Shown one piece after another: positions 1-7,085 of a stretch of 24,455 nucleotides of DNA. The stretch is from contig CALKHM010000295.1 of NCBI GenBank assembly GCA_937988695.1, positions 1 to 24,455 of the forward strand, given 5' to 3'. The translations under genes were made by a program, and so were the position numbers. The DNA is from an uncultured Microbacterium sp. Its GTDB lineage: Bacteria; Actinomycetota; Actinomycetes; Actinomycetales; Microbacteriaceae. Numbering within the stretch: the first letter of the stretch is position 1; each line of letters starts with the position of its first letter. Under the pieces are notes generated by a model. That model was not told the origin of the DNA. It searched no databases and saw only the letters and a list, made by a program, of their open reading frames with translations.

Positions 1-7
1 GCACGGA

Positions 8-48
8 TGTCAAGGGGGTCCGCCCCGCCGGTCTCGCCGACGTAGCGT
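8..48 (+). promoter_or_regulatory. Promoter with TGTCAA-type upstream element (site 1)
   Basis: TGTCAAGGGGG at 8-18 is followed by 24 bases and a -10-like TAGCGT at 43-48. Transcription would begin near 55, giving a leader of about 49 bases before the GTG at 104, which has a GGAAGAGAGG-type ribosome site. The architecture matches eleven other sites in this window. Function is inferred from this recurrence. Confidence 0.6.
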
Positions 49-103
49 AGACAGCCATGCGGCCGGTCGTGCGCGACGGAGCTGCGGAAGAGAGGCGGGC
101 ATC

Positions 104-1072
104 GTGCGTGAATCCGAGCCTGGGGCAGACCCCGAGCCCACCCTGCCCGGTGACGTCTCGTCGCACGTGGGCGTCTTCGACCGCTTCGCTGAGTCGGCGT
201 CCCGGCTGTCCAGCCGTGCGTGGTTCTTCTGCGCCTGCGTGCTGCTGGTCGTCGTCTGGGCTCCGTCAATCCTCGTGTTCCGGAACATCGACACGTGGCA
301 GCTGATCATCAACTCCGTGACGAGCATCGTCACCTTCCTCATGGTCGCGCTGCTGCAGAACAGCCAGACCAGGGCCGATCAAGCCGTGCAGCACAAGCTC
401 AACGGCATCGCCGATGCGCTCAGCGACCTGCTGGGCGACGAGGGCGAGCGCCGAGGCGCGGAAGAGCTCGAGGAGGCCGTCGGGCTCGAGTCGCGGGAGA
501 GCACCAGCGCGAACAGCGTGGGCGACGTATCCTCGGCCGCAACGCGCGGAGCAGGGCTGAGCTTCTGCTGGGAGTCCCCGGGCGAGCTTGCACGCCGCAC
601 ACGAGTGCGAGACCGTGAACAGCACGCGACCTCGTCGATCTGGTCGCAGCAGATCCCGGATATCAGCGGTGCGGGCCGACAGCCTCCGCCTCCGGACCGC
701 AGACCGGCGCAGCAAGGCGGAAGTGCCGAAGGAGCCGTGAGGATCATGGGCAGGTTCACGTATGAAGGAACGACGAAGACGGAGTTCGAGGATCGCAGCC
801 TGCTGCATCTGCAGACAGTGATCACCGACAAGCTGCGGCGCCGAGAACTCTTCAGCTTCACCTGGCGAGACGACGCGAGCGTGGGCGACGGCCGTACGAC
901 AGTCTGGATCAGCCCGGAATCCGCGCTCGTGTTCAAGTACTACGGGCATCGTCCGGCCGCGCTGAACCGACGCTGGCTCGAGCAGCTGGCCTTCGCGGCG
1001 AACTCGCCGACCGGACTCCACCTGGTCGCAGAGCCCGGCGACTACGCCGACGCCCCTCTGGTCGGCCAATAG
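104..1072 (+). CDS. Low-affinity iron permease-like membrane protein running in frame into a DUF7882-type domain
   Basis: The first ~135 of 322 residues resemble the low-affinity iron (Fe/Cu) permease family, usually a stand-alone protein of about 130-150 residues. Two membrane segments lie near residues 40-60 and 66-85, joined by a short loop and followed by a charged helix. The GTG start at 104 follows a purine-rich ribosome site at 87-96. From residue 215 (MGRFTYEG) to the end the protein matches the DUF7882-like family seen twice more in this window. The linking segment (residues ~135-214) resembles neither family. By hand count about a quarter of its codons end in A or T, against about a tenth in the permease part, so it looks like former intergenic DNA left open after a stop codon was lost. 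Either one fused protein is made or the last domain is also translated from its own ATG at 746. Transport function is inferred from family only. Confidence 0.7.
   Translation: MRESEPGADPEPTLPGDVSSHVGVFDRFAESASRLSSRAWFFCACVLLVVVWAPSILVFRNIDTWQLIINSVTSIVTFLMVALLQNSQTRADQAVQHKLNGIADALSDLLGDEGERRGAEELEEAVGLESRESTSANSVGDVSSAATRGAGLSFCWESPGELARRTRVRDREQHATSSIWSQQIPDISGAGRQPPPPDRRPAQQGGSAEGAVRIMGRFTYEGTTKTEFEDRSLLHLQTVITDKLRRRELFSFTWRDDASVGDGRTTVWISPESALVFKYYGHRPAALNRRWLEQLAFAANSPTGLHLVAEPGDYADAPLVGQ
746..1072 (+). CDS. DUF7882-like small protein, possible independent start inside the permease frame
   Basis: From ATG 746 the frame encodes 108 residues of the same type as the proteins at 8993-9358 and 9368-9703. 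Shared features are an opening MG-F-Y-G strand, an acidic ED-R motif, a helix containing KLRR-E-F, a WRDD/GDGR turn, and a C-terminal NSPTGLHLV-type strand. The family is common in Microbacteriaceae and often mislabelled as ATP-dependent DNA ligase, although it has no ligase motif; its function is unknown. A GGAG at 731-734 and GAGGA just before the ATG could serve as ribosome sites, so this domain may be made separately as well as fused. It ends immediately before a strong hairpin. Confidence 0.5.
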   Translation: MGRFTYEGTTKTEFEDRSLLHLQTVITDKLRRRELFSFTWRDDASVGDGRTTVWISPESALVFKYYGHRPAALNRRWLEQLAFAANSPTGLHLVAEPGDYADAPLVGQ

Positions 1073-1087
1073 CGGGCGGCTCGCTCA

Positions 1088-1120
1088 ACGGGCAGGCTCG
1101 ACGATGTCGAGCCTGCCCGT
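1088..1120. terminator. Strong bidirectional hairpin terminator
   Basis: A perfect 15-base inverted repeat (1088-1102 against 1106-1120) with a 3-base loop lies between the convergent stops of the permease/DUF7882 frame (1072) and the CsbD-like gene (1133). It has no long U tract, as is usual for high-GC actinobacteria. Confidence 0.8.
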
Positions 1121-1132
1121 CGCCCGGGCGAG

Positions 1133-1336
1133 TCAGTCCTTGTCGCCTCGCAGCCTCTGCTTGGCGTCGTTCTTGGCGTGAACCGCGTCGCGTTCGGTCT
1201 CGGCCTTCTTCGCCTTCGCGTCGGCCTTCATCTCGTCGATCTTGTCGCCGGCGCGCTCGGTCGCGTCGTCCCAGGCATCCTTGGCCTTGTCGGCGGCGTG
1301 CTCGGCGGCGTCCTTCGCGTCGTCCGTGATTCCCAT
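1133..1336 (-). CDS. CsbD/LEA-like small stress protein
   Basis: A 67-residue, highly charged, alanine-rich protein (MGITDDAKDAAEHAADKAKD...) with no cysteine and repeating Ala/Asp/Lys heptad-like patterns. It is predicted to be a soluble amphipathic helix of the CsbD/LEA-like kind, a class often made in the general stress response. The frame stays open upstream, but ATG 1336 is chosen because AAGGGAG lies 7 bases before it and because a promoter element of the shared type predicts transcription start near 1353. Its product could also be described as an antitoxin-like helical protein. No enzyme function is suggested. Confidence 0.75.
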   Translation of the reverse strand: MGITDDAKDAAEHAADKAKDAWDDATERAGDKIDEMKADAKAKKAETERDAVHAKNDAKQRLRGDKD

Positions 1337-1359
1337 GGTGCTCTCCCTTCGTTTCCGCG

Positions 1360-1399
1360 AGGCTAAGCCGACGCACGACACGACGGCAGGGGCTTGCCG
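1360..1399 (-). promoter_or_regulatory. Promoter with TGTCAA-type upstream element (site 2)
   Basis: On the minus strand CGGCAAGCCCC (1399 to 1389) is followed by exactly 23 bases and TAGCCT (1365 to 1360). It drives the CsbD-like gene with a short leader of about 17 bases carrying a good ribosome site. The upstream element deviates from TGTCAA at two bases, but spacing and -10 fit the set. Confidence 0.55.
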
Positions 1400-1447
1400 G
1401 AGGCCGGGATCGCCGCTATACGGATTCCTGGACTGCGGTCTCGACTC

Positions 1448-1487
1448 TGTCAAGGCCCTGCCGTCGCAGCGACGCAAGGGCGAGCGT
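1448..1487 (+). promoter_or_regulatory. Promoter with TGTCAA-type upstream element (site 3), leaderless
   Basis: TGTCAAGGCCC at 1448-1458, 23 bases, GAGCGT at 1482-1487, then exactly 6 bases to ATG 1494. The same geometry occurs at 8273 and 17068. It predicts transcription starting on or next to the ATG of the glycosyltransferase, which has no convincing ribosome site. Confidence 0.6.
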
Positions 1488-1493
1488 GGCAGC

Positions 1494-2348
1494 ATGGTCT
1501 CCCGAGCCTCCGCGATCGATTGGACGCGTCCCCCGTTGGTGCACCCGGCCATGGACGTGCTGGTGCCCACCGCCGACCGGGCTGCCGAACTCGCCGTCAC
1601 CCTCGCGGGCCTGGCCGCGCAGGACGATCCCGCCTTCCGCGTCGTGATCAGCGATCAGTCCCCGGCACCCGTCGCCGAGGTGCCCGCCGTGCGGGCCATG
1701 GTGCGCGTGCTTCGCGCGCAAGGCCGCGTGGTCCAGATCATCCGCCATCTGCCGCGTCGGGGCATGGCCGAGCAGCGCCAGTTCCTGTTCGAGCGCTCGT
1801 CGGCTCCGGCGGTACTCTTCCTCGACGATGACGTGTGGCTCGAGCCGGGAACACTGGCCACGATGCAGCGCGCGCTGGACGAGCTCGACTGCGGTCTGGT
1901 GGGCATGGCCGTGCAGGGGCTCTCCTATCTGCAGGACCGTCGTCCCGATGAGTGGGCGCCGTTCATGGCGTGGACCGGGCCGGTGGCACCGGAGCGCGTA
2001 CGACGCGGGACAAACGCTCACGAGCGGTGGATGCTGCACAACGCGGCGAACCTCGTGCACATCGCCGCGGGACTGGATCTTCCCGCGCGCGGATGGCTTG
2101 CATATCACGTCGCGTGGATCGGCGGATGCGTACTGTACCGGCGTGAGAGCCTGGCCGAGGCCGGTGCCTTCTCGTTCTGGGACCGGCTCCCGGTCGACCA
2201 CGTCGGGGAGGACGTGGTCGCGCAGTGGCAGGTCATGCAACGACACGGGGGTGCGGGCATCCTGCCCAGCGGAGCCGTGCACCTGGAGGCGCCCACGACG
2301 CTGACGCAGCGTCGGGTGGACGCCCCCGACGTGATCTTCGATGACTAA
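1494..2348 (+). CDS. Glycosyltransferase, family 2 type
   Basis: A 284-residue protein with a GT-A nucleotide-sugar fold: an N-terminal MDVLVPT strand near residue 20, a VVISDQSP strand near 50, and a DDD motif at residues 111-113 (VLFLDDDVW) that binds metal and the sugar nucleotide. A GGCVLYRRE segment followed by a DHVGEDV acidic motif resembles the acceptor/catalytic-base region of GT2 enzymes. No membrane segment is evident, so it probably acts in the cytoplasm. The frame is open upstream, but ATG 1494 is fixed by a promoter element exactly 6 bases away rather than by a ribosome site. The sugar and acceptor are unknown. It may belong to the same glycan pathway as the 3491-7711 cluster. 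Confidence 0.8.
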   Translation: MVSRASAIDWTRPPLVHPAMDVLVPTADRAAELAVTLAGLAAQDDPAFRVVISDQSPAPVAEVPAVRAMVRVLRAQGRVVQIIRHLPRRGMAEQRQFLFERSSAPAVLFLDDDVWLEPGTLATMQRALDELDCGLVGMAVQGLSYLQDRRPDEWAPFMAWTGPVAPERVRRGTNAHERWMLHNAANLVHIAAGLDLPARGWLAYHVAWIGGCVLYRRESLAEAGAFSFWDRLPVDHVGEDVVAQWQVMQRHGGAGILPSGAVHLEAPTTLTQRRVDAPDVIFDD

Positions 2349-2356
2349 ACGCTTCG

Positions 2357-2380
2357 CGGGCGTCAGGGCTCATTCGCCCG
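2357..2380. terminator. Short hairpin after the GT2 gene
   Basis: CGGGCG (2357-2362) pairs with CGCCCG (2375-2380) around a 12-base loop, between the GT2 stop (2348) and the convergent flavodoxin remnant. The stem is short, so this is a weak call. Confidence 0.35.
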
Positions 2381-2648
2381 GGTACCCCTGTGAGTGCAGC
2401 AGCCGGGCCAGATGCGCGGCATTGGCGGCCGCGGTCCGCGTGGCAGGAGCGACCGCGTCGGGGGTCGAAGCGAGGTCTTTGTAGTCGGTGGTCTGCATGG
2501 CTGCCCCGTTCCAGTACACCGAGGACTGCGCAGGAATGGTGAAGCTCCAATGCTGCCCCAGCCAGGTCGGCGTGGCGAAGACGAGGATGTCGGTGTTGAG
2601 GATCGCCTCGCGAAGCTCCGGCCATTCGTCGTCGCTCAGGGGGTTCCG
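2370..2648 (-). pseudogene. Flavodoxin / NADPH-dependent FMN reductase-family remnant with internal deletion
   Basis: The minus-strand frame ending at 2370 reads DDEWPELREAILNTDILVFATPTWLGQ, then directly HWSFTIPAQSSVYWNGAAM, then QTTDYKDLASTPDAV and NAAHLARLLHSQGYP. These are recognisable middle and C-terminal blocks of flavodoxin-family oxidoreductases. The segment that normally lies between TWLGQ and the GFT-PAQ strand (a helix and the AVVGNEDG-type strand) is absent. The N-terminal FMN-binding P-loop is also missing: an in-frame stop at 2673-2675 and no start codon precede the first block. The reading frame has survived the internal deletion, which suggests fairly recent decay. This remnant occupies most of the gene-free stretch 2349-2792; the rest is the sigma-factor upstream region. 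Confidence 0.75.
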
Positions 2649-2710
2649 TTTCCCTGCGGGGCGGGGTAGGGGTCACCGGAGCGCGCGTGTCTAGCCTGCT
2701 TCCCCTTCTT

Positions 2711-2750
2711 CTTCAAGCCCCTCGTCACCATTATCTCGCGGCCGTCAAAT
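2711..2750 (+). promoter_or_regulatory. Possible promoter of the sigma-factor gene (site 4)
   Basis: CTTCAAGCCCC at 2711-2721, 23 bases, TCAAAT at 2745-2750. Both elements fit the shared pattern loosely. Transcription would start near 2757 with a leader of about 36 bases containing the GAGAGGG ribosome site. It is the weakest member of the set. Confidence 0.35.
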
Positions 2751-2792
2751 GGCTCTCGACGCGAACGGGCGATGCGAGCGAGAGGGATGACG

Positions 2793-3494
2793 ATGGTCAA
2801 CGATCAGGACACGGTGCAGCGGCTGGTCACCGCCAACCTCGGGCTCGCGCGCACGGTGGCCGCGCGCTACTTCCGGCACGATCCGGCGCGCGACGAAGAC
2901 CTCGTCCAGGTCGCCTATGTCGGTCTCGTCAAGGCCGCGCGGCGCTATCGCCACGGCTACAGCGGAGGGTTCGCCGCCTACGCCGCCCCAACCATCGCCG
3001 GAGAGGTCAAGCGTCACCTGCGCGATCACGGCTGGATGGTGCGGCCGCCCCGGTCCCACCAGGATCTGAACCGCCGCATCGCGCACGCCCTGCCGAGTCT
3101 GACCCAGGAGCTGCAGCGGATGCCCTCGCGCGACGATCTGGCGCGCGAGCTGGGGGAGTCGCCGGCCGAAGTCGCGGCGGCCGACGCCTGCGACGGGTGC
3201 CTGCGCCCGGCATCCCTGGACGCCACGGTCATCGCCGGATCGCCCTCGTCAGCGACGACGCTCGGTGATCTGCTTCCCGATGAGCGATCCGGGCAGGGCG
3301 AAGCGGAGCGCCGCGTCATGCTGTGGGCGGCGCTGCGCACGCTGCCGCCGCGAGACCGCCAGATCGTCTACCTCCGGTACTTCGAAGACCTGTCGCAGCA
3401 GTCCATCGCCGATCGCGTCGGCATCTCACAGGTGCATGTGTCGCGCATTCTGCGGCGGACGCTGGAACGCCTTCACCTGGCGATCGGAGCCTAG
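2793..3494 (+). CDS. RNA polymerase sigma factor, SigB/SigF type (group 3 sigma-70)
   Basis: A 233-residue sigma factor that directs RNA polymerase to alternative promoters. Region 2 is visible (NLGLARTVAARYFRH, DEDLVQVAYVGLVKAA, FAAYAAPTIAGEVKR). Region 3 follows (LPSLTQELQRMPSRDDLARELG), then a C-terminal region 4 helix-turn-helix (LPPRDRQIVYLRYFEDLS, QSIADRVGISQVHVSRILRR). This layout is that of SigB/SigF general-stress sigma factors. ATGs at 2772, 2787 and 2793 are possible; 2793 is chosen because GAGAGGG lies 6-7 bases upstream. No anti-sigma or anti-anti-sigma gene is adjacent, which is unusual for this group. Its TAG stop shares the tetranucleotide CTAG with the stop of the convergent gene. 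Confidence 0.9.
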   Translation: MVNDQDTVQRLVTANLGLARTVAARYFRHDPARDEDLVQVAYVGLVKAARRYRHGYSGGFAAYAAPTIAGEVKRHLRDHGWMVRPPRSHQDLNRRIAHALPSLTQELQRMPSRDDLARELGESPAEVAAADACDGCLRPASLDATVIAGSPSSATTLGDLLPDERSGQGEAERRVMLWAALRTLPPRDRQIVYLRYFEDLSQQSIADRVGISQVHVSRILRRTLERLHLAIGA

Positions 3495-4435
3495 ACATGC
3501 AGGCGGGAGACGGCATCCAGAACGTGCTCGGGGAGGACGGCGAGCAGGGCCGGATCGGGATCGGCGGCGAAGGCGTCGCCGCGACGACGGCTCTCATCGG
3601 TGAGGACGATGTGCGGGCCCGGCGGCGGGCCCCACTCCGAAGGAGGGGCCGGACCGAACAGCACGACCGACGGCCGCCCGTATGCCGAGGCCAGATGAGC
3701 GGCGCCGGTGTCGGCGGAGACGACCAGGCGAGCTGCGGCGATGAGCGCGACGAGCTCGGCGAGCTCGGTGCGGCCGGCCAGCACCATTCCCTCCTCGATC
3801 CCGGCGACCCGTGCGATGTGCACGGCGCGTTCCCGCTCGGCGTCGCCGCCGGTGAGCACCACCCGGTGGCCGTGATCGGCCAGCGCGCGGGCCACCGCGG
3901 CGAAGCGCGGCACCGGCCAGCGCCGCGAACCATACGCCGCACCGACGTGGAGCACGGTGGCGCCGGCGACGACCGCCGCCGGGGGCGGCGTGCGCAGCCG
4001 CAGGTCGAGAGGATCCGCCGGCACGCCGAAGGCGCCCACCAGTCGCGTCCAGCGCTCCCGCTCGTGCAGGTCGTCACGCCAGCGCGGCAGCGCGGGGGCG
4101 TCGGAGCGGTCGCCATCGATCTCGGGAACGTGGTGGGCGATCGTCACCCGCGCGGCGAGCGCATCGACGAGATCGCGGCTGCGCGCACCGGAGCCGTGCA
4201 GATTGGCGGCGACGTCGACACGCCCGGCGGGAAGGGGCAGGTGCGCGTCCAATCCCGGCACCGCCAGCAGCTCGTCGACGCCCCCGATGAGCTCGACCAC
4301 CGGCGCGAGCCAGCCGCTCGTGGCAAGGACCATCCGGTGTCCCGCGAACGCACGGCGCAGTCCGCGGATGGCGGGGACCGCGACCAGCAGGTCACCGAGC
4401 TTCAGCGCCCGCAGGACGAGCATCGTGGGAGCCAT
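3491..4435 (-). CDS. Glycosyltransferase family 9 (ADP-heptose:LPS heptosyltransferase-like)
   Basis: A 314-residue GT-B protein. The N-terminus has the GT9 signature MLVLRALKLGDLLVAVPAIR. The C-terminal half contains HVGAAYGSRRWPVPRFA, VVLTGGDAERE, VSADTGAAHLASAYGRPSVVLFGP and SEWGPP, all typical of heptosyltransferase-like donor domains. ATG 4435 is preferred over 4423 and 4459 because CAGGG sits 7 bases before it. It diverges from the GmhB-like phosphatase gene with only 57 bases between starts, so the two probably share a control region. GT9 enzymes usually transfer heptose from a nucleotide donor; in Gram-positive actinobacteria the acceptor is a cell-surface or secondary glycan, not LPS. 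The specific acceptor is unknown. Confidence 0.85.
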   Translation of the reverse strand: MAPTMLVLRALKLGDLLVAVPAIRGLRRAFAGHRMVLATSGWLAPVVELIGGVDELLAVPGLDAHLPLPAGRVDVAANLHGSGARSRDLVDALAARVTIAHHVPEIDGDRSDAPALPRWRDDLHERERWTRLVGAFGVPADPLDLRLRTPPPAAVVAGATVLHVGAAYGSRRWPVPRFAAVARALADHGHRVVLTGGDAERERAVHIARVAGIEEGMVLAGRTELAELVALIAAARLVVSADTGAAHLASAYGRPSVVLFGPAPPSEWGPPPGPHIVLTDESRRRGDAFAADPDPALLAVLPEHVLDAVSRLHV

Positions 4436-4492
4436 GCGGACACCCTGCCGCGTGAGCATGCACTTGTCCAGGGGCGTTTGCGCGGGGTGCCG

Positions 4493-5065
4493 ATGGGGGA
4501 ACGTGTCGGTGCGGGCGCTCACCGCCGCCTGGCCGCGGTCCTGTTCGATCGGGACGGGACGCTCGTGCAGGACGTGCCGTACAACGGCGACCCCGATCGG
4601 GTCACGCTGATGCCCACCGCTGAACGGGCGGTGCAGCGACTGCGGCGCGCCGGCGTGCGCGTGGGGATGATCTCCAACCAGTCCGGCATCGGCCGCGGCA
4701 TCCTCACCCACGCCCAGGTCGGCGCCGTCAACCGGCGGCTGGAGGAGCGGCTCGGCCCGTTCGATGTCTGCCTCTACTGCCCGCACACCCCCGAAGCAGG
4801 GTGCGACTGCCGCAAGCCTGCGCCGGGTCTCGTGCTGATCGCCTGCGAGATCCTCCGCAGCGATCCGGCCGAGGTCGTCGTCATCGGCGACACCGAGGCC
4901 GACGTGCGAGCCGGGGAGGCGGCGGGCGGCCGCGGTGTGCTCGTGCCGAACGCGCAGACGCTGGCCGAAGAGGTGAGCCGGGCGGCGGCGGTGGCGTTCG
5001 ATCTGCTCGGCGCGGTCGAGAAGGCGCTCGGGCGCACCGTGGAGCCGGCGGAGGCGATCTCGTGA
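4493..5065 (+). CDS. gmhB: HAD-IIIA phosphatase, GmhB-like (D-glycero-D-manno-heptose 1,7-bisphosphate 7-phosphatase)
   Basis: A 190-residue HAD hydrolase. The catalytic FDRDGT motif places the nucleophile and acid/base at D19 and D21, and motif II is SNQSGIGRG. A zinc-binding set C96-H98-C104-C106 (CPHTPEAGCDC) is the hallmark of GmhB-type phosphatases, followed by RKPAPG and the GDTEADV metal motif. The predicted reaction removes the C7 phosphate of heptose 1,7-bisphosphate on the way to a nucleotide-activated heptose; histidinol-phosphate phosphatase is the main alternative for this fold. ATG 4493 is chosen with GGGG 5 bases upstream; GTG 4487 is possible. The stop overlaps the GTG of the next gene by GTGA, implying translational coupling. 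Confidence 0.8.
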   Translation: MGERVGAGAHRRLAAVLFDRDGTLVQDVPYNGDPDRVTLMPTAERAVQRLRRAGVRVGMISNQSGIGRGILTHAQVGAVNRRLEERLGPFDVCLYCPHTPEAGCDCRKPAPGLVLIACEILRSDPAEVVVIGDTEADVRAGEAAGGRGVLVPNAQTLAEEVSRAAAVAFDLLGAVEKALGRTVEPAEAIS

Positions 5066-6090
5066 CCCGTGTGCTGGTGGTGCGACTGGACAGCCTCGGC
5101 GACGTGCTGCTGTGCGGTCCGGCGGTGCGCGCCGTCGCATCCGGTGCCGACGAGGTGTGGATGCTGTGCAGCAGGCAAGGGGCGCCCGCTGCCCGGATGC
5201 TGCCCGGTGTGCGCCGCGTGCTCACCTGGGAGTGCCCGTGGATCGTCGCCGACCCGGGTCCGGTCACCTCCGCGCACACCGACGGGCTCGTGCGTCTGAT
5301 CCGCGCGGCGCAGATCGACAGCGCCGTCATCCTCACCTCGTTCCATCAGTCACCGCTGCCGACGGCGCTGCTGCTGCGCCTGGCGGGCGTCGCTCGCATC
5401 GCCGGGGCGTCCGTCGACCACCCGGGCACCTTGCTGGACGTGCGCCTGACGCCGGGCGAGACGCTTCCCGAAGAACTGCCGGAGCCCGAGCGCGCCCTTG
5501 CCATCGCGGGCGCAGCCGGGTTCGATCTGCCGGTCGGAGACGACGGCGCGCTGGCGCTGTCGGCGGTGGGAAAGGCTCCCGGCGGGCTCCGCGGCTGCAT
5601 CGTGGTGCACCCGGGCGCGAGCGCGCCGGCGCGCCGCTGGCCCGTGGATCGGTTCGTCCGCGCGGTCCAGCTGCTGCGCGAGGCCGGATGGCGCGTCGCC
5701 GTGACCGGTGGCGCGCACGAGCGAGCGCTGACCCGCACCGTCGCCCAGTACAGCGCGGTCGATCTCGGCGGCCGACTCGACCTGCCGGCCCTGGCCGCGG
5801 TCATCGCCGGAGCGCGGGTGCTCGTCTGCGGCAACACCGGACCCGCGCATGTCGCCGCCGCGGTCGGCACGCCCGTGGTCTCGCTGTTCTCGCCAGTGGT
5901 GCCGGCCGTCAGATGGGCGCCGTACCGGGTTGCGCACGTCTTGCTCGGCGAGCAGAACGCCGCCTGCCGCCGTACCCGGGCGCGGGAGTGTCCGGTGCCC
6001 GGACACCCGTGTCTGGCGTCGGTCCTGCCCGAGGCGGTCGTCGCCGCATGCGAGCAGCTGGCCCGAGCGCATGCGGAGGTGCCGGCATGA
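5062..6090 (+). CDS. Glycosyltransferase family 9, second copy
   Basis: A 342-residue GT9 protein beginning with TRVLVVRLDSLGDVLLCGPA, the family N-terminal motif. The donor domain shows VVHPGASAPARRWPVDRF, VAVTGGAHERALT, CGNTGPAHVAAAVGTPVVSLFSP and VRWAPYRV. It is only distantly similar to the 3491-4435 protein, so the two likely act on successive acceptors rather than being a recent duplication. The GTG start overlaps the phosphatase stop (GTGA) and its own stop overlaps the next ATG (ATGA). A C-terminal cysteine pair (CRRTRARECPVPGHPCL) is typical of several actinobacterial GT9 proteins; its role is unknown. Confidence 0.85.
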   Translation: MTRVLVVRLDSLGDVLLCGPAVRAVASGADEVWMLCSRQGAPAARMLPGVRRVLTWECPWIVADPGPVTSAHTDGLVRLIRAAQIDSAVILTSFHQSPLPTALLLRLAGVARIAGASVDHPGTLLDVRLTPGETLPEELPEPERALAIAGAAGFDLPVGDDGALALSAVGKAPGGLRGCIVVHPGASAPARRWPVDRFVRAVQLLREAGWRVAVTGGAHERALTRTVAQYSAVDLGGRLDLPALAAVIAGARVLVCGNTGPAHVAAAVGTPVVSLFSPVVPAVRWAPYRVAHVLLGEQNAACRRTRARECPVPGHPCLASVLPEAVVAACEQLARAHAEVPA

Positions 6091-7085
6091 GAGTGCTGTT
6101 CTGGCAGGTGCACGGCGGATACGCGAACAGCTTCTTGCGCGGTCCGCACGACTACCTGCTCCCTGTCGAGGCAGGACACGAGGCCGGTCCGCAGTTCGCG
6201 CACTGGCCCGGCGCGCGCATGCTCACGCCCGCCGCCCTACGCGAGGAGCAGATCGACGTCGTCGTCCTGCAGCGCATCGAGGAGATCGAGTGGGTGCACG
6301 CGCTGACCGGGCGGCGTCCGGGCGAGGACCTCCCCGCCCTCTACCTCGAGCACAATGCGCCGCGCCCGCAGCCGGCGTCGTCACGGCACCCGCTGGGCGG
6401 CCAGCGCGAGATCCCGATCGTGCACGTGACCCACTTCAACGAGCTGTTCTGGGACTGCGACGGTGCCCGCACCATGGTCGTCGAGCACGGCGTTCCCGAT
6501 CCCGGGATCGCGTACACCGGCACCGAGGAGCGCATCGGGGTGGTGATCAACGAGCCCCGGCGGCGGCTGCGCGTCGCCGGAGCTGATCTGCTGCCGGCGT
6601 TCGCCGAGCTGGCACCGGTGGACGTGTTCGGGATCCGCGCGGCGGAGGTCGCCAGTGCGGCCGGTCGCGGCATCCACGACGCCGGTGACCTCGATCCGCG
6701 GAGCCTCGGCGAACAGCTCGCCCGGCGCCGCGTGTACGTCCACCCCTACCGCTGGACATCGCTCGGGCTCTCGCTGCTGGAGGCCATGATGCTCGGGATG
6801 CCGATCGTCGCCGTGGCCGCGACGGAGATGATCCGGGCGCTGCCGCCGGGCGCGGGCATCGTGTCGACCGAGCTCGCCGAGCTCACGCGCGGCACTCGGG
6901 CATACCTCGCCGATCCCGCACTGGCTGCGGCCGCCGGCGCGCGTGCGCGTGCACGCGCCCTCGAGCACTACGGCATGGACCGCTTCCTGGCCCGGTGGGA
7001 TGAGGTGCTCGCTGACGTCGTCGACGCGTTCGCGTCGCGCACCCGCCACCGGCAGGTGTCATCGGTCACGGAAGGAGTCCGCTGA
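6087..7085 (+). CDS. GT4-like glycosyltransferase
   Basis: A 332-residue GT-B glycosyltransferase without membrane segments. The C-terminal half carries VYVHPYRWTSLGLSLLEAMMLGMPIVAVAATEM, the E-x7-E-type donor-binding region of GT4 enzymes in which the glutamate contacts the nucleotide sugar. The N-terminal half is atypical (FWQVHGGYANSF, then YLEHNAPRPQ, then HVTHFNELFWD) and resembles transferases found beside GT9/GmhB genes in actinobacteria. It starts at an ATGA overlap with the second GT9 and ends at a TGATG overlap with the chimeric gene. The substrate is unknown; context suggests building of a heptose-containing glycan. Confidence 0.75.
   Translation: MRVLFWQVHGGYANSFLRGPHDYLLPVEAGHEAGPQFAHWPGARMLTPAALREEQIDVVVLQRIEEIEWVHALTGRRPGEDLPALYLEHNAPRPQPASSRHPLGGQREIPIVHVTHFNELFWDCDGARTMVVEHGVPDPGIAYTGTEERIGVVINEPRRRLRVAGADLLPAFAELAPVDVFGIRAAEVASAAGRGIHDAGDLDPRSLGEQLARRRVYVHPYRWTSLGLSLLEAMMLGMPIVAVAATEMIRALPPGAGIVSTELAELTRGTRAYLADPALAAAAGARARARALEHYGMDRFLARWDEVLADVVDAFASRTRHRQVSSVTEGVR

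Noticed and set aside
57..305. Short plus-strand frame starting ATG 57, 9 bases after the site 1 -10
   Set aside because: Although close to leaderless geometry, the translation is a Ser/Pro/Arg-rich shadow of the permease frame; the GTG at 104 has a proper ribosome site and a recognisable product.
2643..2669. GTTCC...GGGTAG resembling a SigB/SigF-type promoter ahead of the sigma-factor gene
   Set aside because: The -35 match is poor, the site overlaps the edge of the flavodoxin remnant, and a GC-rich region gives such matches easily. Autoregulation cannot be claimed.
3323..4492. Long plus-strand open frame upstream of the GmhB-like gene
   Set aside because: It lies opposite the GT9 gene and reads as low-complexity Arg/Gly-rich sequence. 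Only the portion from 4493 has HAD motifs.
4465..4504. TGTCCAGGGGC, 23 bases, GAACGT upstream of the GmhB-like gene
   Set aside because: Resembles the shared promoter, but the predicted transcript would start inside the coding region downstream of every plausible start codon.
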